This document shows positions 55,477 to 64,000 of a stretch of 64,000 bases of DNA, piece after piece. How positions within the stretch are numbered: the stretch's first letter is position 1; every line of letters starts with the position of its first letter. The notes below the pieces were generated by a model. That model was given only the letters and a program-made list of their open reading frames with translations, was not told the DNA's origin and did no database searches. The stretch spans positions 2,172,219-2,236,218 of the forward strand of contig NW_008705561.1 in the NCBI RefSeq assembly GCF_000186865.1. Direction: 5' to 3'. Made by a program: the position numbers and the translations under genes. Source of the stretch: Aureococcus anophagefferens (taxonomy: Eukaryota > Sar > Pelagophyceae > Pelagomonadales > Pelagomonadaceae).

Positions 55477-57894
55477 ATGGCAATAACCACCGCCGTCACC
55501 AACCGCATAGCCGTCGCGGCCCGCGCCGAGGAGTCGGCGCAGCAGCGGCGCGGGGTGCGCTTCGAGGGCGAGGGGAGCGAGCGGAGCCTGCGGTCGGGGA
55601 GCCCGGGCCGGCCGACGTTCAGCCCGGGCCGGCTGTCGATGCTGAGCCCGGGCAGCGCGCGGCGTTTGAGCCTCGCGCGGCAGTTCACGCGGACGACGTT
55701 GGTCATGCCGAGCCCGTTCCAGATCGCCGCGGCGACGATGCTCACGCGCGTGCGGCGCACGCGGAGCGCGGGCGGGAGCTCCTTCGCCATCATCGACCCC
55801 ATGTCGCCGCGGCTCCAGGCGTTCGAGGCCTTCTGCCTCGTCATGACGATGATCACGGCGTTCACGACGCCGTTCGAGATGGCCTTCGTGCCCGCGCTGC
55901 GGCCGCCCCTCAAGTCCAACGGCTTCTTCCTCACGAACCGGTGCCTCGACGCCGTCTTCTTCGTCGACTTCTGGCTCCGCTTCCTCTGCGTGCCCTACCG
56001 GAGCGGGACGCGCGCGAACCACTTCGTCAAGGAGCGGCGGCTCATCGCGCGGCACTACGCGCGGACCTGGATGCTGCCGGACCTGATCGCCCTCGTGCCC
56101 TTCGACCTGCTGACCTACGAGCCCTTCAACATCCACCTGTCGTCCGTCGTCGTGACCGCGCTGCGGCTGCTGCGGCTCGTGCGCATGCTTAAATTGGGCC
56201 GCGTCGTCACGCTCGTGGAGCGCTGGTCCGAGGCGTCGAGCGTGCCCTACGCCTACATCGAGATCTGCAAGCTCATGAGCTTCATCTTCATGACCGTGCA
56301 CTGGGTCGCGTGCGCGTGGGGCCTGCTGGGCGAGCTCGAGGCGGGCGACCACTTCTCGTGGGTCGACGCGCTCCGGAGCGGCATGGCGTCGACCTGCGAG
56401 TCGCAGGACGCCCACGACGCCATCCTCGTCTATCTGCAGAGCCACCAGGGCACGCCCCAGGCCACCTACCTCGCGGACAAGATCAGCGTCACGAAGGAGA
56501 GCTACAGGGACTCCTTCCACCGGCCGTCGTGCGAGAAATTCGACACGCGGCGGTCCAAGTACGTCGTCTCGCTCTACTTCGCCGTCTACACGCTCACGGG
56601 CATCGGCTACGGCGACGTCAACGCCGTGACGCGCGCGGAGTACTGCCTCGCGACGGCGTGCGTCATGTCGACGGCGATCCTGTGGGCGTTCCTCATCGGC
56701 AACTTCTGCGCCATCGTCGCGTCCATGGACAAGCACCCGGCGCGCTTCCGGGGCGCCATGGACGACCTCAACTCCATGCTCAGCGAGAGCGATTTGGACC
56801 CGGAGCTCTGCGTCCGCGTCCGCGACTACTTCTCGCACTCGCGGAATCTGATGCGGACGCGCGACTACCACGAGCTCGACGCGCTCATGAGCGCGGGGTT
56901 GCGGGGCGAGGTCGCCGGCGTCGTGTCGGAGACGTGGCTCGAGAAGGTCTGGTACTTCCGGAACTCGTCGAAGGCGTTCATGCGCGAGCTGTCCATGCTC
57001 ATGGGCCCGCTCATGTTCGCGCCCTTCGAGACCGTGGACGCGGGCGCGTCGCTCCTCATCATCCAGCGGGGTTTGGTCATGCTCGGCGGCCGCATGCTCA
57101 CGCGGGGCGACCACGTGGGCCACGAGTTCATCGTCGTCCGCGACGAGGAGCGCGTCGCGTTAGACGCGGAGCGCGGCGTCGTCGACAGCCGCGTGTCGCC
57201 GAGCGCGTTCACCTACGTCGAGGTGCTCGAGCTGCGCCAGGAGGACCTGCTCGCGCTCTTCCCGCTCTTCCCGGAGGAGGCCGCGCGCGTCACGACCGCG
57301 TCCCGCTGGCTCGTGATGAAGATCGCGCTCCTGAAGTGGGCCAAGGCGAAGCTCGCGCGCGAGCGCGCCGACGCGCAGCGCGCGCCCGGGACCGCGCCCG
57401 CCGGCGGCGCCGCGGCGCCCGCGGCGGTCGCGGCGGTCGCGCGCGAGGGGCGGTCGCCGGGCCGGCCGCGGCCGGCGGGGGGCGGCGACGCGCCACCGAA
57501 CGCCTTCGTGGACCAGCACCTCCAGAACCGGTCCAAGGTCGGCCGGGCCCTCGTCGCGTCCAACTCCATGTCGCGGGGCACGCTCCTCAACGGCCTCGTC
57601 GTCTCGCCGACGAACCGCCTCACGTTCCGCCAGACGGCGGTGCTCTCCGACGGCGTCTTCGGCGGCTCCCGGCCCTCGCCGGGCGCGTCGACCGCGGCGT
57701 CGTCCGCGGGGCGCGGACCGCGGGCCGGCGACGGCGGCGCCGCGCGGCTCCGGTCCCGCGTCGCGCGGCTCCGCGAGGCCGCGCTCGACGCGAACCGCGA
57801 GATCGAGCAGCTCGCGCGGCTCCTCGCCGACGACGACGAGCCCCGGCCCCGGGGCGACTCCGACCCCGTCGAGACGGTCCTGCTGGCGAGGTAA
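55477..57894 (+). CDS. voltage-gated potassium channel, EAG/CNG-like
   Basis: 805 residues from ATG 55477. The cytosolic N-tail is Ser/Arg-rich. S1 is near 115 (FEAFCLVMTMITAFTTPFEM) and S2/S3 contain CLDAVFFVDFWLRFL and MLPDLIALVPFDLL. S4 is near 225-245 with spaced Arg (VVVTALRLLRLVRMLKLGRV). After S5 (SFIFMTVHWVACAWGLLGEL) a turret precedes the pore helix and the K+ selectivity filter TGIGYGD near 373-379. S6 and a C-linker follow (ARFRGAMDDLNSMLSESDLD, helical HSRNLMRTRDYHELDALM). The region to about residue 610 resembles a CNBD roll, but no clear phosphate-binding cassette is seen, as in EAG-type channels. The tail holds a coiled coil (LRSRVARLREAALDANREIE). Confidence 0.85.
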   Translation: MAITTAVTNRIAVAARAEESAQQRRGVRFEGEGSERSLRSGSPGRPTFSPGRLSMLSPGSARRLSLARQFTRTTLVMPSPFQIAAATMLTRVRRTRSAGGSSFAIIDPMSPRLQAFEAFCLVMTMITAFTTPFEMAFVPALRPPLKSNGFFLTNRCLDAVFFVDFWLRFLCVPYRSGTRANHFVKERRLIARHYARTWMLPDLIALVPFDLLTYEPFNIHLSSVVVTALRLLRLVRMLKLGRVVTLVERWSEASSVPYAYIEICKLMSFIFMTVHWVACAWGLLGELEAGDHFSWVDALRSGMASTCESQDAHDAILVYLQSHQGTPQATYLADKISVTKESYRDSFHRPSCEKFDTRRSKYVVSLYFAVYTLTGIGYGDVNAVTRAEYCLATACVMSTAILWAFLIGNFCAIVASMDKHPARFRGAMDDLNSMLSESDLDPELCVRVRDYFSHSRNLMRTRDYHELDALMSAGLRGEVAGVVSETWLEKVWYFRNSSKAFMRELSMLMGPLMFAPFETVDAGASLLIIQRGLVMLGGRMLTRGDHVGHEFIVVRDEERVALDAERGVVDSRVSPSAFTYVEVLELRQEDLLALFPLFPEEAARVTTASRWLVMKIALLKWAKAKLARERADAQRAPGTAPAGGAAAPAAVAAVAREGRSPGRPRPAGGGDAPPNAFVDQHLQNRSKVGRALVASNSMSRGTLLNGLVVSPTNRLTFRQTAVLSDGVFGGSRPSPGASTAASSAGRGPRAGDGGAARLRSRVARLREAALDANREIEQLARLLADDDEPRPRGDSDPVETVLLAR

Positions 57895-58089
57895 CGACCC
57901 GGGGCGGCGGAGGAGCAATGGGCCGCGCGGAGGGGGAAGGGGCCGCGCGCGCGGGTTGTCCGAACGCGGCAACGCCGCAGCACATTGCATGCAAGATTCC
58001 GGCCGCGTGGGCAATGGGGGCCGTGAGATTTGCAAGGTGCGCCCGCTTGGCAATGGCAAGGCCGTGAGCCTTGCTAGGTGCACACTGGC

Positions 58090-60110
58090 ATGCGACCGCT
58101 CCTGCGGCTCGCGCTCTGGTCGCGCGTCGCGCGCGGCATCTGGCCGACGCCGCGGGCCTGGAGCACGCCGGCGGACGCGGGCGTCCGGCGGCTCCCGGAG
58201 GCCGGCCTGCCGGCGCTGACGATCGACGGCTGCGAGGAACCGTGGTGCGGCCGCATCGCCGCCGCCTACGACCGCCTCGCGCCGCCGCGGCTCGCGCCAG
58301 GCACGCCGCCGCACGCGCGGCCGCCCGCGGCGGTCGCCGCCGAGGCCGCCGCGTTCGGCGCGCCGCGCGAGCGCGCGGCCGCGGCGCTCGGCGTCGGGCC
58401 GTCGTGGTACGAGGACGACGTCGCGCTCGCCGGCCGCCGGGACGCGGGCGCGATCGCGCGCGTCGTGGTCTCCGTCGGCGGCGGCGCCGGCGACGAGTCC
58501 TACGCGCTGCGGCTCGCCGAGGGCGACGACGTCGTGCGCGCGTCCGCGGCCGTGTGCGAATCAAATCTTCAATACGACTTCAATGTGAGCGTATGCGACG
58601 GCTTTGACGCGAGTTCTTCGGCTGTGCTTCGAGAACTCGACGAGCGTTGGTCGGGACGTCCCAAACCAGTGGTTGATTCGCACACAGGTCCGCGGCGGCG
58701 CCCGAGGGCGCGCTCCGCGCGCTCGCGTCCCTGGGCCAGCTCTGGCGCTGGGACGGCGCGCGCCACGCGCTCCCGTCGGCGTTCGACGTCGAGGACGCGC
58801 CGCGCCACGCGTGGCGGGGCCTGCTCCTCGACACGTCGCGCCACTTCTGGCCCCTCGCGCGCGTCCACCGCGCGCTCGACGCCATGGAGGCGCTGAAGCT
58901 CAACGTGCTCCACTGGCACGTCGTCGACTCGCAGTCGTGGCCCTGGGCGGCGAACGCGACGGCGCCGCGCCCCTACTGCGGCGCCTGCGTCTACACGAGC
59001 GCCGACGTCGCGGCCGTCGCCGCGGCCGCGCGGGACCGGGGCATCGCGGTCGTGCCGGAGCTCGACGCGCCGGGCCACGGCGGCGCGGCGCCGGCCGCGG
59101 CGACCTGCCCGGAGCTCGCGGCGACGGACCGCGGCGCGGTCGCGCGCGGCCGGGGCCCGGGCGGCCGCGACGGCGGCGCCGGGAGCACGGAGCACGGCCT
59201 CGACGCCGTCGCCTGGGGCGCCGCCGGCGCCGCCGGGGTGGACGACGCCGCGCGCGCGCTCTCCGCGCTCGTCGGGGAGCTCGCGGCCGCGGCGGGCGCG
59301 GCGCACGTCCACGTCGGCGGCGACGAGGTCGACGCCGGCTGCTGGGCCGAGGACGCGGCGCGCCGCGGCGCGGCGCCGGACGCGGGCTTCGAGGCGGCGG
59401 CGGACTGGGCCCGCGCGCGCGAGGCCGCGCTGCTCCGCGCGTCCGCGGACGCCGCGCGCGCCGCGGGCGCGACGCCCGTGTTCTGGGACGACGCGCTCGA
59501 CGCCGGCGACCCCGCGACGCTCGCGGGCGGCCTCGTGCAGATCTGGCGCGGCTGGCTCGGCGTGCCCGGCCTCCTCGCCTACGCGAGCACCCTCGGGCTC
59601 GCGGGCGCCATCGTCTCCGACGGCATGTACCTCGACTACGACCACGAGGGCTGGGACCAGGTCCTGCGGCGCGGCCGGCTCCCGGACCACGCGCTCGTCG
59701 TCGGCGGCGAGGCGTGCTCCTGGGGCGAGCACAACGAGCGCCTCGACGCGCGGCTCGTGAAGCTCGCCGCGGCGGCCGAGCGGCTCTGGGGCGGCGCCGC
59801 GGCGGACGCGGCCCGCGCGGGCGACCTCGTCGGCCCGCGGCTCCGCCTCTCGGCGCTGCGCTGCCACCTCCTGCGGCGCGGCCACGACGCTACGCCGCCC
59901 GTGCTCCCGGACCTCTGCCTCGCGGGGCCGCCGCGCGGGCCCGCCGACGCCCCGCCGCCGGCGTCGAGGGCGCCCGCGGTCGTCACGATCGCCGCGCCCT
60001 GGTACCGCTCCCGCGCCGCCGCGAGACTCGAGGACGCGGCGCTGGCCGCCGCCGTCGCCTTCATCGTCGCGTCCCGCGTGCGGAGGCGGAGGCCGAATAA
60101 GGAGGATTGA
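58090..60110 (+). CDS. GH20 beta-N-acetylhexosaminidase, membrane anchored
   Basis: Exons 58090-58541 and 58688-60110, 624 residues in frame. The start ATG 58090 begins a signal-like MRPLLRLALWSRVARGIW. The N-terminal GH20b-like region runs to about residue 165, and the introner lies inside it. The TIM barrel starts RGLLLDTSRHFWPLARVHRA and shows the GH20 marks 'NVLHWHVVDSQSWPW', 'VVPELDAPGHGGA', the catalytic Asp-Glu pair D363-E364 in VHVGGDEVDAGCW, and GGEACSWGEHN near the end. These act by substrate-assisted hydrolysis of terminal GlcNAc/GalNAc. A C-terminal hydrophobic segment (LAAAVAFIVASRVRRRR) may anchor it in Golgi, lysosome or plasma membrane. Strong family call; location is inferred. 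Confidence 0.88.
58550..58687 (-). mobile_element. introner copy 9 (internally deleted family A, 138 bp), intron of the GH20 gene
   Basis: Flanked by GTCCGCGG at 58542-58549 and 58688-58695. The ends are CCGTGTGCGAATCAA and TTGATTCGCACACAG, again matching each other better than other copies. The conserved GGCTGATTTTTGGACGA core is missing, so this is a deletion derivative. The intron is 58542-58687 (GT donor). Splicing restores VRASAAAPEGALRALASLGQ. The element is antisense to its host. Confidence 0.92.
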
Positions 60111-60603
60111 GAGCTAAGTCTCGCGTCCTCATTGAAGTCACTGTTGCAGGAAGCCTGGCTCACCGTCACCTTGACCTTTTTCTAGCGTGTTAGCATGGAA
60201 CACACCCACATGTAAACGGTGCCCTGACCGGCTGGGCCTGCGGTTCCCAGCCCTCTGGCTGGGCGCGCTGCGCCTGGCTGTGAGATTTCAACAATGCTCG
60301 ACGCCGTCTGTCCACTGCTCAGCTCCGACAGAGCGGGCCCGCTTCTTCCGCACGCCGCACACCGTCTCTTCTAGCATTAGGCGACCCACCCCGCCTACAC
60401 GCCTACCCTGGGCGGGCACTGGGGGGGGGATTAAAGCCGCACCGGGCCCCGGACCGTCTTCGAGCGCTCCTCCGCTCCTCTGAGTCCTCTCCTCTCGCGC
60501 TCCGCCGCCCGATCCGCTCGTTCGCTCCTCGACCCGTCTCCGCACCCCAAAAAATACTAGCGAGCGACCTCGTCGCACACCAGCAACAAGCAACCTCACA
60601 AGC
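60111..60603. other. 493-bp intergenic region upstream of the subtilase gene
   Basis: The first part is unremarkable. 60460-60600 is C/T-rich on the + strand (CTCCTCCGCTCCTCTGAGTC style) and ends CAAGCAACCTCACAAGC before the ATG, like a pyrimidine-rich promoter/5' UTR. CCAAAAAATACTAGC near 60545 could serve as a weak TATA-like site. No RNA gene was seen. Confidence 0.4.
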
Positions 60604-63600
60604 ATGAGCATCATCCTCGCGCTCGCGCTCTTCGCTCCCGCCGACGCGGCGTCGCTCCGAGGGAGACGCCGCCTCGCGGACAACCTCGACCTGCCCAAGC
60701 TACACGAAGCGGGCAAGCAGGGCCACATCGGCTCGAAGATCAACTTCAAGCTCGACAAGGCCCACGAGACCGAGTGCTCCTGCCCGTACCAGTACGACGG
60801 CATGTGCGACGTCGCCGCGGGCTACTGCGGCTGCGACCCGCACGACTGCTCGTCGCTCGGGTCGATCTTCGGCTGCGAGGCGTGCGTCGATGCGGGCGGC
60901 GTCTTCTGCGCCAAGGACGCGCTCTGCGCGGAGCCGGGCGAGGCGCCGAGCCTCGAGGAGCTTCAGACGTTCGTGACGACGGCGACGTGCGACGCGGCCG
61001 ACTACTCCACCGACTGCCCCGCGCGCCCGCTCCCGGACCCGGCGTACGACGCCATCGCCTGGTACATGAAGGCCATCAACGTCGAGGAGGCCTGGGCCTC
61101 GAACGTCACGGGCGCCGGCGTCACGGTCATGATCGCCGACGACGGCGTCGACGCGTCGCACCCGGACCTCGCCAAGCTGAGCGTCGCGGACTCGTGCGAC
61201 CACTACCTCCCGGCGAGCGAGTTCGACACGCACGGCACGCAGTGCGCGGCGCTCGCCGTCGGATCGTCGAACGACCACTGCGGCGTCGGCGTCGCCCACG
61301 GCGCGTCGCTCGCGTCGTGCAAGATCTACGGCTGGGGCGACACTGAGGACGAACTCTACGCGGGCTTTGCCAAGGGCGACGTGATCTCGAACTCCTGGAA
61401 CTATCCCGACTCGTGCATTGTCGAATCGGACTACGGCTACTACTACTACTACTACGACTACGACTACGACTACTACTACCACGACTACGAAAACGACGAC
61501 GACTACTACTACGACGCCCGCCGCCTCGATGACGCCTGCCCCTTCATCTCCGACGTCTACGACACGCCGTGCGCGGACGCCGCGTGCGCGGACGCCGACT
61601 TCTCGCACGCGGGGACGCTGGACGAGGCCTGCAAGTCGGTCGTCGCCGCCTACTGCTCGAACTCGCTCAAGTTCGAGACCGACCGCGACGCGTGCCTCGA
61701 CCTCGACCGCTACTACGTGGTCTGCGGCCACAACCAGATCCCCAAAGGGGGCTTCGACGCGATGAAGGCGGGCATCACCGACGGCCGCGGCGGCAAGGGC
61801 ATCGTCTACGTCTTCGCCGCCGGGAACGAGTACACCGGCGGCGGGAACACGAACTTCGAGGGCTACCTACACAGCCGCTACACGATCACTGTCGGCGCCG
61901 TCGGCATGGATGTGCTCCACGCGTCCTACTCGTCCACGGGCGCGTCCGTCTTCGTCTCCGCGCCCGGCGGCGACTCCGGCGACGTCCTCGGCATGGTCAC
62001 GGCGTTCCCCGTCGCCACGGGCACGAGCTGCCGCAACGCGGGGTCCGGCACGTCCTTCGCGACGCCCATCGTCAGCGGCGTCGCCGCGCTCATGCTCGAG
62101 GCGAACCCAAACCTGGGCTGGCGCGACGTCCAGGGCATCATCGCTACTACCTCCAAACTCCCGGACGACGACGGCGACCTGCCGCGGTCCGTCAACGCCG
62201 CGGGCATCGGCCACAGCTACCAGTACGGCTTCGGCATCATCGACGCGGGCGCCGCCGTCGCCGCGGCGCGGACCTGGCAGAACTACTACACCGAGACCGT
62301 ACTCACGGCGATGGCGTCGCCCGGCGCGGCCATCGCCGACGACGGCGCCGCCGTCAGTTCGACGATCTCGGCCGCGGCCGACGCCGACTTCGAGGTCGAG
62401 ACCGTCGTCGTCGTGCTCACGATCGACCACCCGCATCGCGGCGACCTGAGGATCATCCTCGAGCGCGACGGCGTCGAGTCGCTCCTCGCGCCGGAGTCCG
62501 ACGAGGACGGCGACGGCTACGCCGACTGGAAGTACACGACCGTCCGCCACTGGGGCGAATCCGCGAACGGCGGCGGCGGCTGGACGCTCAAGGTCGCCGA
62601 CGTGCGCGCGAGGAAGGGGCCTGGCACCGGGACCTTCGTCTCCTGGACCCTCCAGGTCCACGGCCACGCCTTTATCGAACCCACCCCCCGGAGCACGGCC
62701 GCGCCGACGACGGTCTACGCGCCTGACGGCGACGAGCTCTATGAGCCAGCGACGACCGCGCCTACGGCCGCGCCGACGCCGCTGCCCGGCCCGACGCTCG
62801 CGCCCGTGACGCCGCCGCCGTCGGCCGATCCCACGGGGACGGCCGTGCCGACGGCCGCTCCGAAGGCCGCGCCGACGACGACGACCACGGTCGCCACGAC
62901 CACGGTCGCCACGACCACGGCCGCGACGCCGACCACCACGGCCACCACAACCACGGCCACCACGACCACGGTCGCCACGACCACGCCCGACCCGCCGACC
63001 GCCGCGCCCATGGCCGAGCCCTCGGCCAAGCCCTCGCCCGCGCCCACGGCCAAGCCGACGGCCGGCCCCACGGCCAAGCCCTCGCCCGCGCCCACGGCCA
63101 AGCCGACGGCCGGCCCCACGGCCAAGCCCTCGCCCGCGCCCACGGCCAAGCCGACGGCCGGCCCCACGGCCGAGCCCTCGCCGGCGCCCGTCGGCGACAC
63201 CGGCGAGTTCGGCCAAGGTGGCGGTGATTTCACGGAAGGCAGCGCCGGCACGTGCGCCGACAACACGAAGAAGAACTCGTGCAAGGCCGCGGGCTGCACG
63301 TGGGATGGAAAGTCCTTCCCTAAATGCCAGCCCGGCGGGTCCGGCGGCGCGGGCGAGGATGAGGCCGAGGGCGAGGATGAGGCCGAGGCCGTCAAAGCCC
63401 CGAAGTGCAAGAAACTCAGGAGGGATGAATGCAAGTCGAAGGCGAACAAGAAGATGTGCAAGTGGAAGAACGGCAAGTGCAGGGACAAGCCGTCCAAATC
63501 GGAGTCCGCCGGCGGGACGTGCTCTGAACACACGAAACGCAGCAAATGCAAGAATGCGGGCTGCACGTGGGCCAAGGACTCTTCTCCTAAGTGCCAGCGC

Positions 63601-63810
63601 GATTCGACGGCCGAGGCCGTCAAAGCCCCGAAGTGCAAGCAACTCAAGACTGAGGATGAGTGCAAGGCGAACAAGAAGACGTGCAAGTGGAAGAACGACA
63701 AGTGCAAGGACAAGTGCAAGACACTCAAGACTGAGGATGAGTGCAAGGCGAACAAGAAGACGTGCAAGTGGACGCACGACAAGTGCAAGGACAAGCCGTC
63801 CCAGAAGTAG
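60604..63810 (+). CDS. kexin/proprotein-convertase-like subtilase with Cys/Lys repeat tail
   Basis: 1068 residues, single exon. The signal peptide is MSIILALALFAPADAASLRG, then RRRLAD. A Cys-rich pro-region (60780-60960) precedes the S8 catalytic domain: D179 (MIADDGVD), H210 (EFDTHGTQCAA), oxyanion N408 (FAAGNEY) and S484 (GSGTSFATPIVSGVAALML). Between Asp/His and Asn the domain carries an unusual insert, residues about 278-306, almost only Tyr and Asp. A P/Homo-B domain follows (DHPHRGDLRIILERDGV ... GGGWTLKVADVRARKG ... SWTLQVHG), marking the kexin/furin branch. The C-terminus is a Thr/Pro linker, then Cys/Lys-rich modules (CKQLKTEDECKANKKTCKWK). Such proteases cleave after dibasic sites, in the secretory path or outside the cell. 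No C-terminal membrane span, so it is probably secreted. Confidence 0.87.
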   Translation: MSIILALALFAPADAASLRGRRRLADNLDLPKLHEAGKQGHIGSKINFKLDKAHETECSCPYQYDGMCDVAAGYCGCDPHDCSSLGSIFGCEACVDAGGVFCAKDALCAEPGEAPSLEELQTFVTTATCDAADYSTDCPARPLPDPAYDAIAWYMKAINVEEAWASNVTGAGVTVMIADDGVDASHPDLAKLSVADSCDHYLPASEFDTHGTQCAALAVGSSNDHCGVGVAHGASLASCKIYGWGDTEDELYAGFAKGDVISNSWNYPDSCIVESDYGYYYYYYDYDYDYYYHDYENDDDYYYDARRLDDACPFISDVYDTPCADAACADADFSHAGTLDEACKSVVAAYCSNSLKFETDRDACLDLDRYYVVCGHNQIPKGGFDAMKAGITDGRGGKGIVYVFAAGNEYTGGGNTNFEGYLHSRYTITVGAVGMDVLHASYSSTGASVFVSAPGGDSGDVLGMVTAFPVATGTSCRNAGSGTSFATPIVSGVAALMLEANPNLGWRDVQGIIATTSKLPDDDGDLPRSVNAAGIGHSYQYGFGIIDAGAAVAAARTWQNYYTETVLTAMASPGAAIADDGAAVSSTISAAADADFEVETVVVVLTIDHPHRGDLRIILERDGVESLLAPESDEDGDGYADWKYTTVRHWGESANGGGGWTLKVADVRARKGPGTGTFVSWTLQVHGHAFIEPTPRSTAAPTTVYAPDGDELYEPATTAPTAAPTPLPGPTLAPVTPPPSADPTGTAVPTAAPKAAPTTTTTVATTTVATTTAATPTTTATTTTATTTTVATTTPDPPTAAPMAEPSAKPSPAPTAKPTAGPTAKPSPAPTAKPTAGPTAKPSPAPTAKPTAGPTAEPSPAPVGDTGEFGQGGGDFTEGSAGTCADNTKKNSCKAAGCTWDGKSFPKCQPGGSGGAGEDEAEGEDEAEAVKAPKCKKLRRDECKSKANKKMCKWKNGKCRDKPSKSESAGGTCSEHTKRSKCKNAGCTWAKDSSPKCQRDSTAEAVKAPKCKQLKTEDECKANKKTCKWKNDKCKDKCKTLKTEDECKANKKTCKWTHDKCKDKPSQK
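63045..63180 (+). repeat. 48-bp tandem repeats in the subtilase linker
   Basis: About three units of CCCACGGCCAAGCCGACGGC type code TAKPTAGPTAKPSPAP. A TTTVA-type repeat (62880-62990) precedes them. These are likely O-glycosylated spacers. Confidence 0.88.
63400..63806 (+). repeat. Cys/Lys module repeats at the subtilase C-terminus
   Basis: Four modules of the form C-K-x-L-x-x-x-x-C-K-x(3-5)-C-K-W-x(4)-C, two of them (63633-63708 and 63714-63789) nearly identical at DNA level. They alternate with two copies of a related TCSEHTKRSKCKNAGCTW motif. They could be small disulfide-bonded binding units. Confidence 0.85.
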
Positions 63811-64000
63811 ACCCCCGCCGCGGACGCGCGCGCGCGCTCCGTCGACGGCGCGAGGCTACCGACCACGGCGATGACAAGCATCGCCGGCACGACCCCCGCG
63901 CTACGAGCGCCGCCTACCTAGCCGCGTGCAAGCAATTTTAGAGGGTCATAAAGTCACTTATGCGATATCTCCTAGCCCTGCGAAGACTCTTCTAGGAGTA

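Noticed and set aside
58550..58687. Retained-intron reading through the GH20 introner
   Set aside because: Reading through leaves the GH20 frame after the insert; only splicing gives the full domain.

Overview
The window looks like a nuclear scaffold from a very GC-rich microalga. A pelagophyte stramenopile such as Aureococcus is the best guess. This is an inference from four things: extreme GC content with long Ala/Arg shadow ORFs in every frame; a plastid-targeted protein (810-1439) with the heterokont AFAP-type signal/transit boundary; eukaryotic domain architectures (NACHT-LRR, SET, U-box, TAZ, LIM, WW, IQ, SEL1, K+ channel); and introner-type introns with 8-bp target duplications, a class described in Micromonas and Aureococcus. 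The window holds 26 protein-coding genes, tightly packed on both strands. I saw no rRNA, tRNA or CRISPR, and no transposase.

Layout: 1-5.6 kb has a partial secreted coiled-coil gene, a plastid DUF3119 gene, and two tandem Tudor-like paralogs flanking an antisense TPR-RING gene. 5.6-14.4 kb has a giant NACHT-LRR (NLR-like) gene with three introners, and a SET-domain methyltransferase. 14.6-21 kb has a membrane-anchored GH95 glycosidase with five introns and an FEA1/H43-like secreted protein. 21.2-29.2 kb is one giant surface protein with calcium-binding repeats, a beta-helix, 30 DUF285 repeats, a dockerin-like module, one membrane span and a repetitive tail. 29.4-35.2 kb has PH-PX-DUF1336, MFS transporter and TAZ/U-box genes. 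35.5-43.4 kb has a LamG-Sel1 gene, an L-domain/multi-TM/WW receptor-like gene, an unknown, and a CAP-LIM fusion. 43.6-55.2 kb has a METTL21-like methyltransferase, a VTT membrane protein, an STI1-like tail-anchored protein, a very large IQ/coiled-coil/WW protein broken by a 50-N gap, a J-domain/SAP protein, and a membrane protein with a 1-nt frameshift. 55.4-63.8 kb has a voltage-gated K+ channel, a GH20 hexosaminidase and a kexin-like subtilase.

The standout system is a set of nine related short DNA elements (138-203 bp, inverted termini CTG...CAG) in five genes, each inside coding sequence and each flanked by an 8-bp duplication. In every case, removing one duplication copy plus the element restores the reading frame and, where recognisable, the protein domain. 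The element supplies the AG acceptor in either orientation. The duplicated host sequence supplies the donor, GT in four copies and GC in five. They are therefore transposons that behave as ready-made introns. Most other introns I could place here also fit a GC donor best.

Second themes: several secreted or surface proteins with unusual modular architectures, and a shared SLRG/RRL motif just after the signal peptide. An SH3/Tudor-like module recurs in unrelated genes, once inside a RING finger.
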